Part shown: positions 9,126 through 21,485 of the stretch, in pieces | Position numbering within the stretch: position 1 is the stretch's first letter | How the letters are laid out: each line of letters begins with the position of its first letter | Assembly: GCF_902167145.1 (NCBI RefSeq) | Contig: NC_050097.1 | Span: 143,741,982 to 143,805,981, forward strand | Length of the DNA stretch: 64,000 bases | Reading direction: 5' to 3' | From: Zea mays | Lineage: Eukaryota; Streptophyta; Magnoliopsida; Poales; Poaceae | Program-made: the position numbers and the translations under genes | The notes under the pieces: model-generated | Databases searched by the model: none | Told to the model about the DNA's origin: nothing | The model's input: only the letters and a program-made list of their open reading frames with translations

Positions 9126-12100
9126 TGTAACACCCCTGATATTACGAGAACTAAAACTTCCGCATGACATCATATGCATTGACATTTCATTATGTATGAT
9201 ACACCTAGGATGCATCCACTAGGCTAAAAATTCAACACAAATATGTGATGTGATGCTCTGACTTGGTAAAAGGGATTCTTGACCCTAGGTTAGAGTATCT
9301 CTCCTTAAGGATTAGAGACCTATGGACTTGTGAGATGAGCACTAAGGTATGATCTCAACAAGTTGGTAGAAATATTCAAGAAAGGTTAAGCTTAGAGAAC
9401 TTAAGTGCCACATGTACCCTAGAATACTCAAAACCCTAATTTGGAACACTAAAACCCTAATTAGTGCCCTATTGGGTGATTTCAAATTATTTGCACTTTT
9501 AGTCAAAAGTGTATACATCAAAGTGACAGAGTAACAAAAGTTAAGCAACTTTCATGTTTGGGGATTTCCATGTTTTGTGGTAAAAATTGTGGTAAATTTC
9601 AAAAGATCCAAGAGCACCCATGTTCTTAGCTCTGAAAACAGTGTTAACAAGCCAACTTTAAGCCTCTATCTATTGATCTATGAGGAGTTTGTCATGAGTC
9701 ACCATAACAAAGTTGTAGAGCTACTATAGTAGTCTAAGTTTGATTAAGTGACTTAGCCCAAGAATGGTACAAGAATTGGAGTAAAATACCCTAGAAGTCG
9801 GGCTGTCACTCGAGCCCTAATCTGAAAACAGACTGTCAGTGATGTTTGCTCGACTTTGGAGCCAAATTATGCTTGATCTAGTGAGTAAATGACCAAGATC
9901 TTTGTGAAAAAGTTGAAGCTGGTATATAGGGGAACAACTTTGCTATAGTCGACTTGGTAGTTTGCTGAATGAAAATTGAAGGAAAAGGTCCCTCAAGTTG
10001 CTCTGTCAGGGCACTAAATGGAGTTGGCACGGTACAGTAACCGCAAAATATCAAAGATGCAGAGCATCTCGCCGTCGGTGATTGGGCGCGATGATTCGAG
10101 CTCGCCATGAATATTCATGCATGGCTCGACGCGGATATTACCAGGTGGGTGAAAATATTGTGACCATGGATGAGTTTGTGCACTGGCCACCATACCCACT
10201 TGCTTCACGATCGGCCAGAATGCCATTGTCAGTGTCCGCCGCTCATCGCGATGATGCCACGTGCTTGAGGGCGTTACCACATCGCAATAGGTCGCAGTGG
10301 ACAGCCCATTTACTGCCTGAGCCTTTACCCCATTGAGCGCCATGGTACACGAGCTCCGGTGACTCATCTCTTCACCAACGCGAGCTCATCTTCACCCAAA
10401 TTCGTCGCACTCGTGGTTTCTCTTTATAAATTGAGTGTTTCCCTTGCTTCGCCTCTCCGTTACGAACCTAGTCCACCCTCAGCCAACCCTTCTTGTTCAC
10501 CAGAGCGCAAGGTCACCGGATTTCCCCAAACCTGGTCAACGTCGCCATCGTGAGGCATTGCACCATGGACAGCTATTCTTAGGTTAGTTCATGCCTCTCG
10601 GATTCATGTTTTAGCATTCCTTACTTCTAGTGAAGCTCCTGGTCTCGGCCAATTAAATGCTACTGCGCCATAGCTTAGGGAACACACGTTGTTGCCCGGG
10701 AACACTGTCGTGGACATGGCTCATGTCGACCGGTCGTTCAAGGTTGCTCCTGACCAAGATTCCGCAAGCACCATAGTCCTAGTAGGTCACTGATTTGTTC
10801 CGAGTCCTTGGATTGCATGTGACCGACTCGGATAAACCAAAACGGGCTCGCCGGAGCATTTGTTCCGCGGTTGTCGCGGACAGACAGGGATTAGTGGCGG
10901 ATTGGTCAAATTAAAGCCATAGATGTGTTTGGGTAACGTCGGATATGGAGCCCGAGTACTCTACACCACCAGAACAGGTCGCCGTCGGCGAGTACACGTG
11001 ATTCCGGTCATGTGTTCGACCGAAGCGCCGTCGGGGACCTAGAGCCATGAAGAAATAGAAATAAGACTTTTGTGTAATTGTCAGTTAGACATATGAATAG
11101 TGATCAAGGATTCTTTACTAGCTATTCAAATGCCTAGGGGCCTCGGTGCAAATCCGCTAGCGCGGGCGCGGGCGTGCTCGAATTCTGCACGAGTTTTGGC
11201 CTGTCGTGCTGAATTGAGCCCGTTACTATTCATGTTTTATTATTTTCTTTTTACAGTCAGCTTGGGAGATCTGTAGAAAATACTAGAAAAATGGTAAAAT
11301 TATGAGACAAATTTTGTTAGATTTCTAAAATTAAGTAGTATTTAATAAAAATAATTCCAAGATTTTTAGTTCAAACCTAGAATTATGTAGCATTTAAAGC
11401 TTTTTGAATAAAGTATTTTAGAATTTTAGAAATAGTTTAGTAATTCCAAAAAACATAAAACTTTTTGGATAGGCTTAATATGATGGTCAGAGACCATGAG
11501 TGAAGTTTGAAATGGTTTGGCCATTTTTTGACTAGAAAACCCAATAACCAACTTCGTAGGATTAATTATCTAATACTAATCCCAAAGGAACACCTAACTA
11601 GGAAATCTTAGTGATTGATTCGTACCATGAAGGAAAGTTGTATTCAAGACACAACTTACTATATTTCTATTGTATGATTGCATATTCATGACATAGCATA
11701 AGCATTCATGTACATGTATTTTCATGTATAGAACACGAGAAAGAATCTGTAGTAGAGGAAGAAGTTGTCCTACGGACTAAGAATCCTCCAGTGGAGAACA
11801 ACTTTTATTTCGACATCTGCGGTGTAGAAACAGAGGCTCCTGCAACACAAGGCAAGCCCCGGTGCATTATCTCTGTTCCTTATTGTTTTAAAATCTTTAT
11901 CACCTTATATGATGCATTAGGTGATAAGAATTAGGTGTTAAACAGTTGGTGCATTCCCTTCCTTGGAAAATTGGTTACCATTCCTTGTTTACCTGTTTTA
12001 TTTAAACAATTTTTCTAATGCTTAGTCTTGCTATAGAAAACAAAAGGTTTTGTTTTGAAAAAGGTGATGCTTCACACGGGATGGGGATTTTTCAAAGAAA

Positions 12101-13129
12101 AGACTGATGATTGTGGATCCATCACGGCCGTGATGGGTTCAACATCTGAAAAGAAGTACCTCTGCCAGGTACCAAACTTTGGGGTTTTAAGTAATAAAGA
12201 CGAGATCGGGCGGGGAGTCTCGGTGTAGTGTCTCTGTCTGAGTCGATTAAGGACCAAGCCGATGTAGGCTTGATGATCAAGGACCCTTTAACTGGCCACA
12301 TGCCTCGTCATGGGTATGCTTTGCCTCGGTCGGACCAATACTAGAAAGGCTACCAAGCAATGGGAGTGGAGAGATGGCGAGAGTAGCGTGTACCCTAGCT
12401 AGGTATTAATCGATTCGGATCATCGTTACTTCTCGGACATGAAGATTTGGTCACTGTCCTACACGTAGCAATAAGTGAACTAAAGGGTTGATAAAAGACG
12501 GCTAGTATAGGCCAAGTGCTTGATCTAAGAATAGAAAGGAATCTAGACATAGGTAATTACTTAACCTGATAAGTAAAATGAATTCTTATGGATCCACTCA
12601 TAGTAAGCTTTTCTGTAAAAAGAGTCTTTGAATCTTGATAAGCTTTACCTTAATTCCCAAAAGTCATCATATCCTTGAAGTCTTTTTCCTTGGACGGGTA
12701 AGACTTGAGAAAGTATACTCCGTACTCAGGATTTTCAAACCCATGTTGTTGTAGGTGATGAAACTGTTGAGTTCTACTATTTCTGTTCCAAGGTGGTTCC
12801 AGAGCAGGAGGAAGAAAACTAAGACCCACCTGGGGAAGGTGTTTTCCTTCCTATGATGTAATAATAAGATTAAGCACTCAGTACCTGTTATTTAATAATC
12901 AACTCTTCCTATAATATACTTATGAATGTAAATTATGTTATTGTAATCCTTTCCGCTTATTCCGATGGTGTGTAATGTCTGTGTTATGGGATAAGCTCTC
13001 TTGGGCGATGTGATGGAGATACAAATAACCGGACCTGTCGAGCCATTGTGCGCACCTGCATGACTGTCTGAGGTCCTCAGGACAAGGACATCTGTAGGTG
13101 GGCCTAATACCTTGGGAGGTTCCGCCACA
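9126..13129 (+). repeat. Large Ty3/gypsy LTR (about 4.0 kb), 3' LTR of a disrupted Tekay/Del-like element
   Basis: It begins TGTAACACCCCTG directly after the purine tract and probably ends at ...GGTTCCGCCACA near 13129. LTRs of this length starting TGTAACACC are known from Tekay/Prem-like grass chromoviruses. No credible ORF occurs; the open frames at 9878-10553 are short and unrelated to known proteins. The 3' boundary is a judgement without a visible partner LTR. Confidence 0.7.
10434..10440 (+). promoter_or_regulatory. Probable TATA box of the gypsy LTR
   Basis: TTATAAA lies in a CT-rich promoter-like stretch. About 145 bp downstream, CTTAG/GTTAGTTC resembles a splice donor. Confidence 0.4.
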
Positions 13130-13757
13130 GAAACAGTGGATGAACTTAATTTAAACAGATAGAAAATATTATAATGAACATTTTGCAATTTGAACCATCC
13201 CATTTGGAGTTCATATGACAAACTTATGAAATTTACAAGTTTTGGGATTCAAAACCCTAATTTAGACCTATTTCTGTGATTAAAATAAAGTGCATGGGTC
13301 TCTCTGCAAGAAACCAGGGGCTCAGGCACAAGAAACTAGGACGACGGGTTGATTTCTAAGAAACCGGGGGTCTTTTCAACAAAACGGCCAAGCAAAGGGG
13401 TATCGGGCGTTCTCAGACGTCCGATCTCAGATCAACGGCTGAGAACAGACCCCGCGGGCGAGGGTGCGAGCACGCACTGACATGCGGGCCAAGGCAGTCA
13501 GTGGCTCGGGTGACGGTGGGCTGACTAGTCGGGCCCAGCGCTAGGGGCGCAGGCGATCGACGAGTGGCACACAAGGCAGGGGGCACCCACGCGAACCGGT
13601 ATCCAGTGATATGGTCCTTCTCCTTCTAGTGACCTTGTTCATTAACTCTTTTGGGTTACTTCTAGGTTCTGGCTTTGACACTACTCCTCCTTCTAGTGAC
13701 CTTGTTCATTTCTTGAGCTTGATGTTAAGCCTTATGACTTACACCACATAACCATAG
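13130..13757. other. Retroelement-like filler and first units of a tandem repeat
   Basis: No gene is visible. 13130-13605 resembles LTR-type sequence, with phrases such as GATCAACGGCTGAGA, but no boundary is recognisable. From about 13615 a CTTCTAGTGACCTTGTTCAT repeat begins. Its unit of about 140 bp recurs at 15080-15209 beyond a solo LTR. Confidence 0.5.
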
Positions 13758-15074
13758 TGAAGGAAACAGGTGACGCCTAAGTGGGGGTGAATTAGGACTT
13801 CTAAAACTTTCACTAATCTAGGCCACAAATAAATCCCTAGAGCAAAACCTATACAAATAATCAAACTATAATGTGCAAACTAGGTTTTGTCTAAGTGATG
13901 CTATCTCTACCGCAATGTCTAAGTTTCAATTCTAAATAATATATGTATAAAGACAAGATTGAAACTCAAATGCTTAATATAAATGCGGAAGCTAAAGAGC
14001 AAGGTAGACATACAAACTCTCGTGGATGATGCCGATATTTTTACCGAGGTATCCGAAACCACGCAAGGTCCCGATTAATCCTCGTTGGTGTCTCTACGCA
14101 AAAGGAAGCCCACGCGAGGGCCAAGCACCACGGTCGAGTAACTCCATAGAGAGCTGTGGGCCTTCTCCACACGCAATGGTGCTCTGCTTCCAGCTCCTCT
14201 TCGACGCTCCCTGCCATCTCCACTATCAAGCTTCCGGCCGAAAACACCACAGACCTCATTCCCTCCGGTACAAGGTCGCGGTCGTGACACAAATGCGGTT
14301 GTCATGGAATCGCAAGACTCTCACCCCACTCGGTACAATTACAACGGCTCGCGCAAGAGCCGAGTGGTTGTGTGGTTTTTCTAACTCACTCAACTAACTA
14401 GGATTCACCTAGAGCAAGCGCTAATGCGGTCTAACTAACCTAAGCACTTCGCAAAGCACCTACGCTAATCACCGAGTGATTCTATTAAGCACTTGGGTGT
14501 ATGAGCACTTGGAAATATCTACTATATGCCTTGGTATGTTGCTTGGGCTCCCACACCTTGAAATGGCTGGTTAGGGGTGTATTTATAGCTCCAAACAAAA
14601 AACTAGCCGTTGGAGAAAAGATGATGCTCTCTGCGGCACACCAGACAGTCTGGTGGGCCTAGCCGTTGGACTGACACTGCAGGTGACCGTTGGCGCTGCA
14701 GGCTTTCACACTGAACAGTCCAGACATCGCACCGGACAGTCCGGTGCCTTCTCTCCACCAGTGCCACCTAGAATTAGCCATTGGGCTACAGTTCCCTGGT
14801 GCACCGGACAGTCCGACGTGTGGCACCGGACAGTCCGGTGCCCTTGCCCGGACAGTCCGCCTAGCAACACTTGTCTTCGTTTCTTGGACTTCACTTGATC
14901 TTCATAATGTCTTCTTTTGAGGTGTTGCTTTCCTCAATGCCTTAGTCCAAGTTACTTTAGCATCTTGTGAACTACAAACACAAACACTGGCAAACACATT
15001 AGTCCACAGGTTATGTTGATCATCAAACACCAAAATCTATTGAGCCAAATGGCCTAGGGTCCATTTTTCTTACA
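13758..15074 (-). mobile_element. Solo copia-type LTR (1317 bp) with perfect 5-bp target duplication
   Basis: The plus strand reads TGAAGGAAAC...TTTTTCTTACA and is flanked on both sides by CATAG (13753-13757 and 15075-15079). On the minus strand there is a promoter CTATAAAT (14581-14588), with CACCGGACAGTCCGGTG palindromes upstream of it at 14730 and 14824, as in Sirevirus U3. No internal region is present, so it arose by LTR-LTR recombination. The open frames near 14026-14397 are not protein-like. Confidence 0.9.
14581..14588 (-). promoter_or_regulatory. TATA box of the solo LTR
   Basis: CTATAAAT on the minus strand lies between the palindrome-rich U3 and the R/U5-like part. Confidence 0.55.
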
Positions 15075-15079
15075 CATAG

Positions 15080-15564
15080 ATCAAAGTAAAATTAACTCTT
15101 ATGGGTTACTTCTAGGTTATGGCTTTGACAGTACTCCTCTTTCTAGTGACCTTGTTCATTTCTTGAGCTTGATCTTAAGCCTTATGACTTACACCATATA
15201 ACCATAGATGTTACCTCATTGGTTGTAAGTCACGTCCTAAGATAGTGATCCTCGATGCACCATAGCTCTTCTCAACTCGATCAACCTTGACTTTACAAGT
15301 CTTCTTCTTCATCTCTGGCTTTGGGTTCCTCGACTTCCTTGACCTTCTCCCATGCACTCGGTACCTCAAAGCTCTTCTTGCTTCCATCCTTGGCTTGATC
15401 AGTTGTCTCCATGATATGCACACCTAGTCTCACTTAAGCAATGCTCTCATTCACTTGTGATGTCCACAACCATGATCAACACAACCTTGGAACCATCACA
15501 CTTGAACACTTGTGTTGAACTCTACAAGTTTTGTACTACACACCTGTTCAACACTTAGCACACC
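15080..15564. other. Second unit of the interrupted tandem repeat and unassigned flank
   Basis: 15090-15209 repeats 13640-13757 with only a few differences. This shows that the solo LTR inserted near the junction of two tandem units of about 140 bp. The rest, to 15564, shows no gene or clear element boundary. Confidence 0.6.
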
Positions 15565-16696
15565 TGTTAGTCCTTTAATTGGGTTGTCATCCAAACCACC
15601 AAAACCCACAAGAGAGCTTTCAACTGGACCACGTGCACAGAGGCCTGAGACTTGGTCCTTCGGCGGCCTATGTCACCGGACCGTTAGATGGAGCACCAGA
15701 CCGCCAGTAAGTCCGAAGTCGATGGTTTCGAGAATTATTTTTATAATTCACTAGACCATGAACAGTGCTCGGTCTGGTGTGCACTGGACCGTTCTCCAAT
15801 GGCTCTCTCCAATGGCGCACGGGTAGCGCAACAACTAGTTGACATGGCCCATGGCCTAGTGGCGCACCGGATCAGTCCAGTGCCACTTAGCTAAGGAAGG
15901 TTCCAATCAAAATCCTGGGCACGAGGCTACAAGACCTAGTCTGATGCGCCCGTAGACAGGAAGGTTTGTAACTTCCTAAGGAAGGAGGCAACGGTTCTTA
16001 GGCCACTTGGGGCTATAAATATAGCCCCTAGGCGCCTCCATTCTGCACTCAAGTACTAGAAGAGCTACACAACACTCTGACACACTGCACCAACACATAC
16101 TAGATGTTTTAGTGAGATCTGAGCGCCCGTTACGAGCTATTATTGTTGATTTGTGTTCTTGGGCTCTTGTCTTTGTGAATCTTGCATGTATTGGTGCTTG
16201 TTGCTCTTGTGTGTGTACTTTCTCTCCCTCCCTTACTCTAAGTTGACACTATGATCTTTTGTAAGGCTGCAAGAAACTCCAAGTTATGGAGATTCCTTGC
16301 AAACGGGAATACTTGTGATATAAGGAAGAACCGTGGCAATCAAGTTTAATCTCGGTGATCACTTGAGAAGGGTTGATTGCAACCCTTGTCCAAAGGAGGA
16401 CACCACAACATGGATGTAGGCTTTGCTGAACCACGAGATAAAAATTGTGTGTCTCTCTTGTCTCTTTACTTTATTGCGATTTTCCTTATTCCCACTTTCT
16501 TAACTTCACTTGTGATATTGCTCTTAGTATAGTTCACATCGATCTTGAAAGAGCAATCAAGTGAAGAGGACTTTTCTATATTTTCTTCTTTTAAACTTGA
16601 TTTTAGTTTACACTAACTTTATTTTTAGACCGAGTTTGTGTTGTTTTAAGTCATTTTTGTAGGATCGTCTATTCACCCCCCCTCTAGGTGCTCTCA
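15565..16696 (+). repeat. Diverged Sirevirus-like copia LTR
   Basis: The end TAGGATCGTCTATTCACCCC...GGTGCTCTCA and the TTGCAAACGGGA and GGGTTGATTGCAACCC blocks align with R/U5 of Sirevirus 1. Degenerate CACCGGA palindromes precede the TATA box. The start at TGTTAGTCC (15565) is my best guess. No target duplication or PBS is seen, so it is a fragment or its flanks have changed. Confidence 0.7.
16009..16028 (+). promoter_or_regulatory. TATA box within a near-perfect 20-bp palindrome
   Basis: GGGGCTATAAATATAGCCCC has 9-bp complementary arms with two central A's. It corresponds to the shorter-armed TATA region of Sirevirus 1. Confidence 0.6.
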
Positions 16697-17148
16697 CCAT
16701 TCCTAGCATCAACATCATATGGTAGAAAATTGGGAACGGTAGATTTTTCAAACGCACGCGCTAGTCCTCTATAATCCTCTTGCATACCCCCTAATACTTG
16801 TTGCATTTGTTCCCTTTGTTCATCTACGTAAGGTCTAAGAGATTAGACGTCGTTTGTGTTACTTACATTGGGGCGGTTGCAGTAGGTCGGAGCGATGTCA
16901 GGTAAGTCAGATGACTTTCTGATGCATGTCCACCTTGAAATTAGCCAGGTACTTCACCTCGGCGTCCTTAATCAGTTGCTTCTTGTGTTCCTCGAATTCC
17001 TGCTGATCTTCACCCGACAGGCTTTCTATAGTCGGCTCGATGATATTGCTCAGGGAGATGTCGGAGTGATCCTTTAAACCGACCATACGGAGTCGATCTA
17101 TGGCAGGTCACACCTAATTAATTCCCCGGCGAAGTCGCCAAAAAAGTG
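16697..17148 (-). pseudogene. Leader and gag N-terminus of a Ty3/gypsy element, truncated
   Basis: On the minus strand, the LTR end is followed by TTGGCGACTTCGCCGGGGAA, a PBS like that at 40634. A short ATG frame at 17086-16907 (59 codons) begins MVGLKDHSDIS and contains an EEHKKQLIKDAEVKYLANF-like helix. It is homologous to the N-terminus of the gag at 40690. The frame stops early, and the element is cut at 16697 by the copia LTR. Confidence 0.65.
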
Positions 17149-17732
17149 TGTTGGCTCCAATTCGGGGCCAAACACTTAGGGTTGTAGTGCCTGATGGTGC
17201 TCTCTGCGGCGGCGCGGACGGTCCGCGACCCTACTACAGGAGCGGGTCTCCTCTGCTAGCTGGCCGGACGGTCCGCGCCCTGGGGCTGGAGTGCTGCACA
17301 GTCCGCGCTCATGTAGAGAATTGGAGAACCTTAGATCTCGCCTCCTGGGAGGGATCCATCAGAGAGGAGAGTTCCAGGGATGCATCAGGATCGGCAGGCC
17401 ACCCGATACGTCCCTAGACGATGTAGAGTCGAATAGGAATGAAGATTTCAGGTTGGGGGTACTAAGCTAGATCTAAGTTACGCCTACTCCTATGTCCTGT
17501 TCTAGATGTTCTCCAACAAACTCCACGTATTTAGTTACATAAACACGTACGGAAAAGAAATATATCTAGTTTGATATGATCTAATCATTATGACCGTCCG
17601 AGCTAGCCCATAGCCGGACACTATGGTCATCTATTTGTATATTATCTAGGTTAATCGTAATAGATAGTCGTGCCTAGCGGCTACGTTTTCTGGAGAGCAC
17701 AGAGGAGCACGAAGAAGAGCATCAGGCCAACA
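17149..17732 (-). repeat. LTR of the truncated minus-strand gypsy element (584 bp)
   Basis: The plus strand runs TGTTGGCTCC...GGCCAACA, with GCGGACGGTCCGC palindromes at 17214-17280. It adjoins the PBS on its left. The same LTR family recurs at 33839. Confidence 0.7.
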
Positions 17733-20700
17733 CAGTGCGTTCCATGGAGAAGCTTCCAAAGGACCAAACGCTACAGGTCGCGGTAGCCGCGTGCCGCCAC
17801 GGCATCAACTTTCCTCGTAGCGTGGTTGCGTACAGACACCGATGAAAAGTCGTGTTGATGACGATGAAAATGGCGAGTTGACTACGGAGATGTCCATGCA
17901 TCATGCCCAGGCAAAAAAAAAAACGAAAGTCAGAAACCGGCCCTGCCTCTTGTGAACAAGCTCATGTGTGGCAGGTGAACCTCTCAGCTGAGCAGCAGGG
18001 CGGACCTTCGTTATACGGCCCCACTCAATTTTTAAGTTTCAGTAGATCTTTTATCTTATTTACTAGCAGAAAAAAAACAAGAGGACAGGTTAGTGAGGTT
18101 ACAGGGGGCACATGACAGAGCTGATGATGCATCACGCGTATAATGACGATGGAACCTCACCGTGCTGCATTTTTCCAGATGTGGTCATGAGTAAAACATT
18201 TTCCTCGACTATTATTTCATCTGTTTTGCGAAAAGGCTTCTACCATAATGATTAATACTTCCGAGTAACATATTCAAGTCTTGAATCCGATCTCTCTGGA
18301 AACGAATTTCTTGTTTAGTTAAAAAAAATCTCCTCGAGTAGAACGGTTACAGAGAAGACGGTAGCACAAAAGGCGGTAACAGCCCGTTCGTAACAGGGGC
18401 CAGCAGTGGCAGAGACAGGGAGGGGCCAGGGGCCGTGGCCCTGCCAACGAAAATTAAAAAAAACATATATGGATTAATGAGCCTAATTAAACTTAACCCG
18501 CCAAAGCATAAACAAAGCCACGTACAAACGAAAACCAACGAGTAGATTGCGACCTGCCGTTGTCGACTTTGCTAGTGCCGGACGCCCGCATCGCGCCTCG
18601 TCCTCGATCGTCACTCTACGCTCACGCAGGGGTGGCTTAGTGGATGATCTATATGGATCATGGCATATCCTAAGATTATATAAGGTTAGTTAATATAGTA
18701 GGTTAGTTAATATAGTGGTGTAAGCAGCCGGGTCCGTCACTGCGCTCACGCCGTCACGCGGTTGGCTCCGCCGCTGCCGCAACCTTTCTGGCGATCTCCT
18801 GTAGCCCTACCGTAGCTTGGTGCAACGGCGCAGGAACATCATAGGCTCAGGAAAAAACCTCGTGTCTCCCTACGTATCTCCATGCGTGTGTTTGCATAAG
18901 ACTGTAGATAATGTTGGCACCTTGATGATGAAGTCTTATTTGTTCTTGCCCAGACGCAGGATCTAGGAGCTATTTCTGAGCCTAGGAGTTAGCGATGAAA
19001 AAATTAAATTTGTAGGATAATCATAAAATTTAAAAAGTCTACAATTAATTATTGGTACTAGAAGAATTATACTGCCCCTGAAGTTTACATTGAGAAGGAG
19101 CTTGCCATGAAGTACTACCGATGAATTATTATATGACTTTTATGGTATAAAGACCCGTAAGTACGACTAAAATAAAAAAATATTAGTTCATCATAAAATT
19201 TTAAATTATAACTCTCTTAATAGTGGGTGTATATATAAATTATAACTAGCAAATATTACAGGCTATATATTAGATAAACATATACGACTATATAATCCAA
19301 CAAATTAAACTTTGCAAAACCCACTAACTTAATCAGCTCCACACACATAATCTCCACTGAATGCACTGTGGTTTAGATCGATGGATAACCTACTTTCTCC
19401 TACTCAAATTCAACAGACAATATTATTTTGATCATGTCTCATTTCTCATCTCTCCCAACCCCTCACTTACGGCGTCGCCGCTGCCGTCAACCCCTTCCCT
19501 CACACCGCCGCCGCCACAGTCGACCCCTCTCCGCCTCGAGCTATATGCTAGTAGATAATGATACAAGGCCCTGACCTCTCCTAATGTTTACACAAACATA
19601 AATACATACTAATTACTACTCATTTTTTAGTTAAGTACATAAAAATGATTGATTCAATAAATATTGGTTATTTTTTGTGTGTGAGTTTAATAAAAACATG
19701 TAATCTATTACGTTAAATTTAAATTGAAATCAGACACTCATATACTACACTAGTACAATGCTCGTACGTGTGATGGCACGCAAGAACAAATATTACACTT
19801 TATCTTAGACAAAAGGCTTACAAAGGTATGAGTTGAAAAGGAGTATGACCTCTTTTTTTATAACTCGTTCGGTCACTTGTCCTCCTTCAGCTAGCGAGGT
19901 GGTACTATGTGAGAGCGTTGTGTGCGACTTTTTATCGTGTTGGGTTTGGATGGTTTATCACATCTCATATGTGGGGTAACGGTACACTAATAAAGATTTG
20001 GGTGGTTTTCACAGTGAAGGTCCAGTGGTAGGGGTGGAATAAACGTACGCGCTACGTTAAAACTGATGCTTTATAGTAATAGAGATATAATCTATTAAAT
20101 ATTGTTTATGGTCCCTCTCTATAAAAAATCCTGGCTACGCTTATATTAATTATTTACCAATATTTAAGAGTGGATGTCAATTTATTTGTCATGTCAGTGA
20201 CACATGATTAAAGGGCACATTGTTAAATGCCGAATGCAGGTACAAAGCCCATTAACCATCGACAACATCAGCAATTAGAGTATGTTCGTTCTTGTGTTTC
20301 GGTTGCTGTGAGAGGTAGAATCTTATAAAAAGGGATAAGAGATGAGCATTAGGAATAAGTACAGCTACCAAAGTCTACAGGCACCATCTTTAAAAAGCCC
20401 ATTAGTTTAACAGGAAGGGATTTGTCCGGCAACAGTGTAGCAGGAAGGGATTAGTTCAACCTGATCAAATGCTGGTCAGGTAGCGACACTAGCTAGCCTA
20501 GTTGCTGGCACTAGGTGGTGGGAGCAGAAAGAGCACATCCAACTGCCGCACTCAAGGGGCAACACCGCAACAGCCTGAAATTTTTTTTGGATGAAACGCA
20601 AATGCTGCCATTATTTCAACAGGTACGGAAAAAAATGGCGCTTGTTTATGGCCTTGACCACGGCCACTTCGTTATTAGCGCCTACTTCTAAAAGAAAACG

Positions 20701-21420
20701 TTGCAGCTCCTATTATTCTGCATCCAGTTGATCAGGACCTTTTCAATACCTTCAAAATATTCTGCATGCATGCTCAGTTTATTTAATTAGTAGTAATTAC
20801 ATCCAGTTGGCTGGTCCTATTCTTCGTATATCCACTTTGCAACTCAAAAATAATAATATACTGATCTATCACACAATTCATAATGCAGATATAAGCAATC
20901 CACAATAGACCACTCAGAGACATATTGCCCGGTTGAGACACGCAACCAAATCATGCGTTACATCACATTAGCCCATTTAGAGTACTGACAAAAAAAAGTG
21001 GCTTCTCACAAACTTATCACCAAGGCCTTCTTGTTGTTATTCTGTAACAAATTGATCACCGCATTTTTTTTGCCACAATTACTGCCCCATTTCTTTGCAC
21101 AATGATGCCGATAGAATGAACGTGCACAGTTAAACCAAGAAACGTGCACAGTGAACCTAGAACACATTTTCTTTTCACACATTTTTTTCCTGCTTGTTAG
21201 CGTTGTCAATGGAAGTCACATTCCCAAAGTGGCACGAGTTGCTCGAGAATTAGCTGCGCACAGACGTGACACTATCAAAAAACACAAGGATATACAGCAA
21301 ATGCAGCATCAAAACATGGGAATAAGGAATCATCTTTACCCAAAGATGACACCTTCCCTTTCCTCTTTGTGTAATCCTTTACAGAAGGACACACATTTTA
21401 TACTTTCCACTAGCTGATCA
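17733..21420. other. Low-copy intergenic DNA downstream of the ROH1-like gene
   Basis: No protein-coding gene or RNA gene was recognised. A 17-bp direct repeat GGTTAGTTAATATAGT lies at about 18684-18716. An AAGGGATT...CAGGAAGGGATT repeat lies at about 20413-20453. A possible small element lies at 19744-20090. The remainder is AT-rich and anonymous. Confidence 0.5.
19744..20090. mobile_element. Possible small non-autonomous element
   Basis: ACACTAGTACAATGCTCGTACGTG at one end and GCTTTATAGTAATAGAGAT at the other resemble end motifs of a small dispersed repeat seen widely in grass genomes. I could not find clear inverted repeats or a target duplication, so the call is tentative. Confidence 0.3.
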
Positions 21421-21485
21421 CAATTCACAAGAGCACCGCCACACTGTGAGATCGAAGGCAAGACGATGATGATCTTGAATAGAGC

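Noticed and set aside
9878..10553. Clustered short frames in the large gypsy LTR as a small gene
   Set aside because: Frames are short, on both strands, and lie around the LTR promoter; no protein similarity.
16907..17077. Plus-strand frame at 16895-17077
   Set aside because: It is the shadow of the gypsy gag N-terminus on the minus strand.
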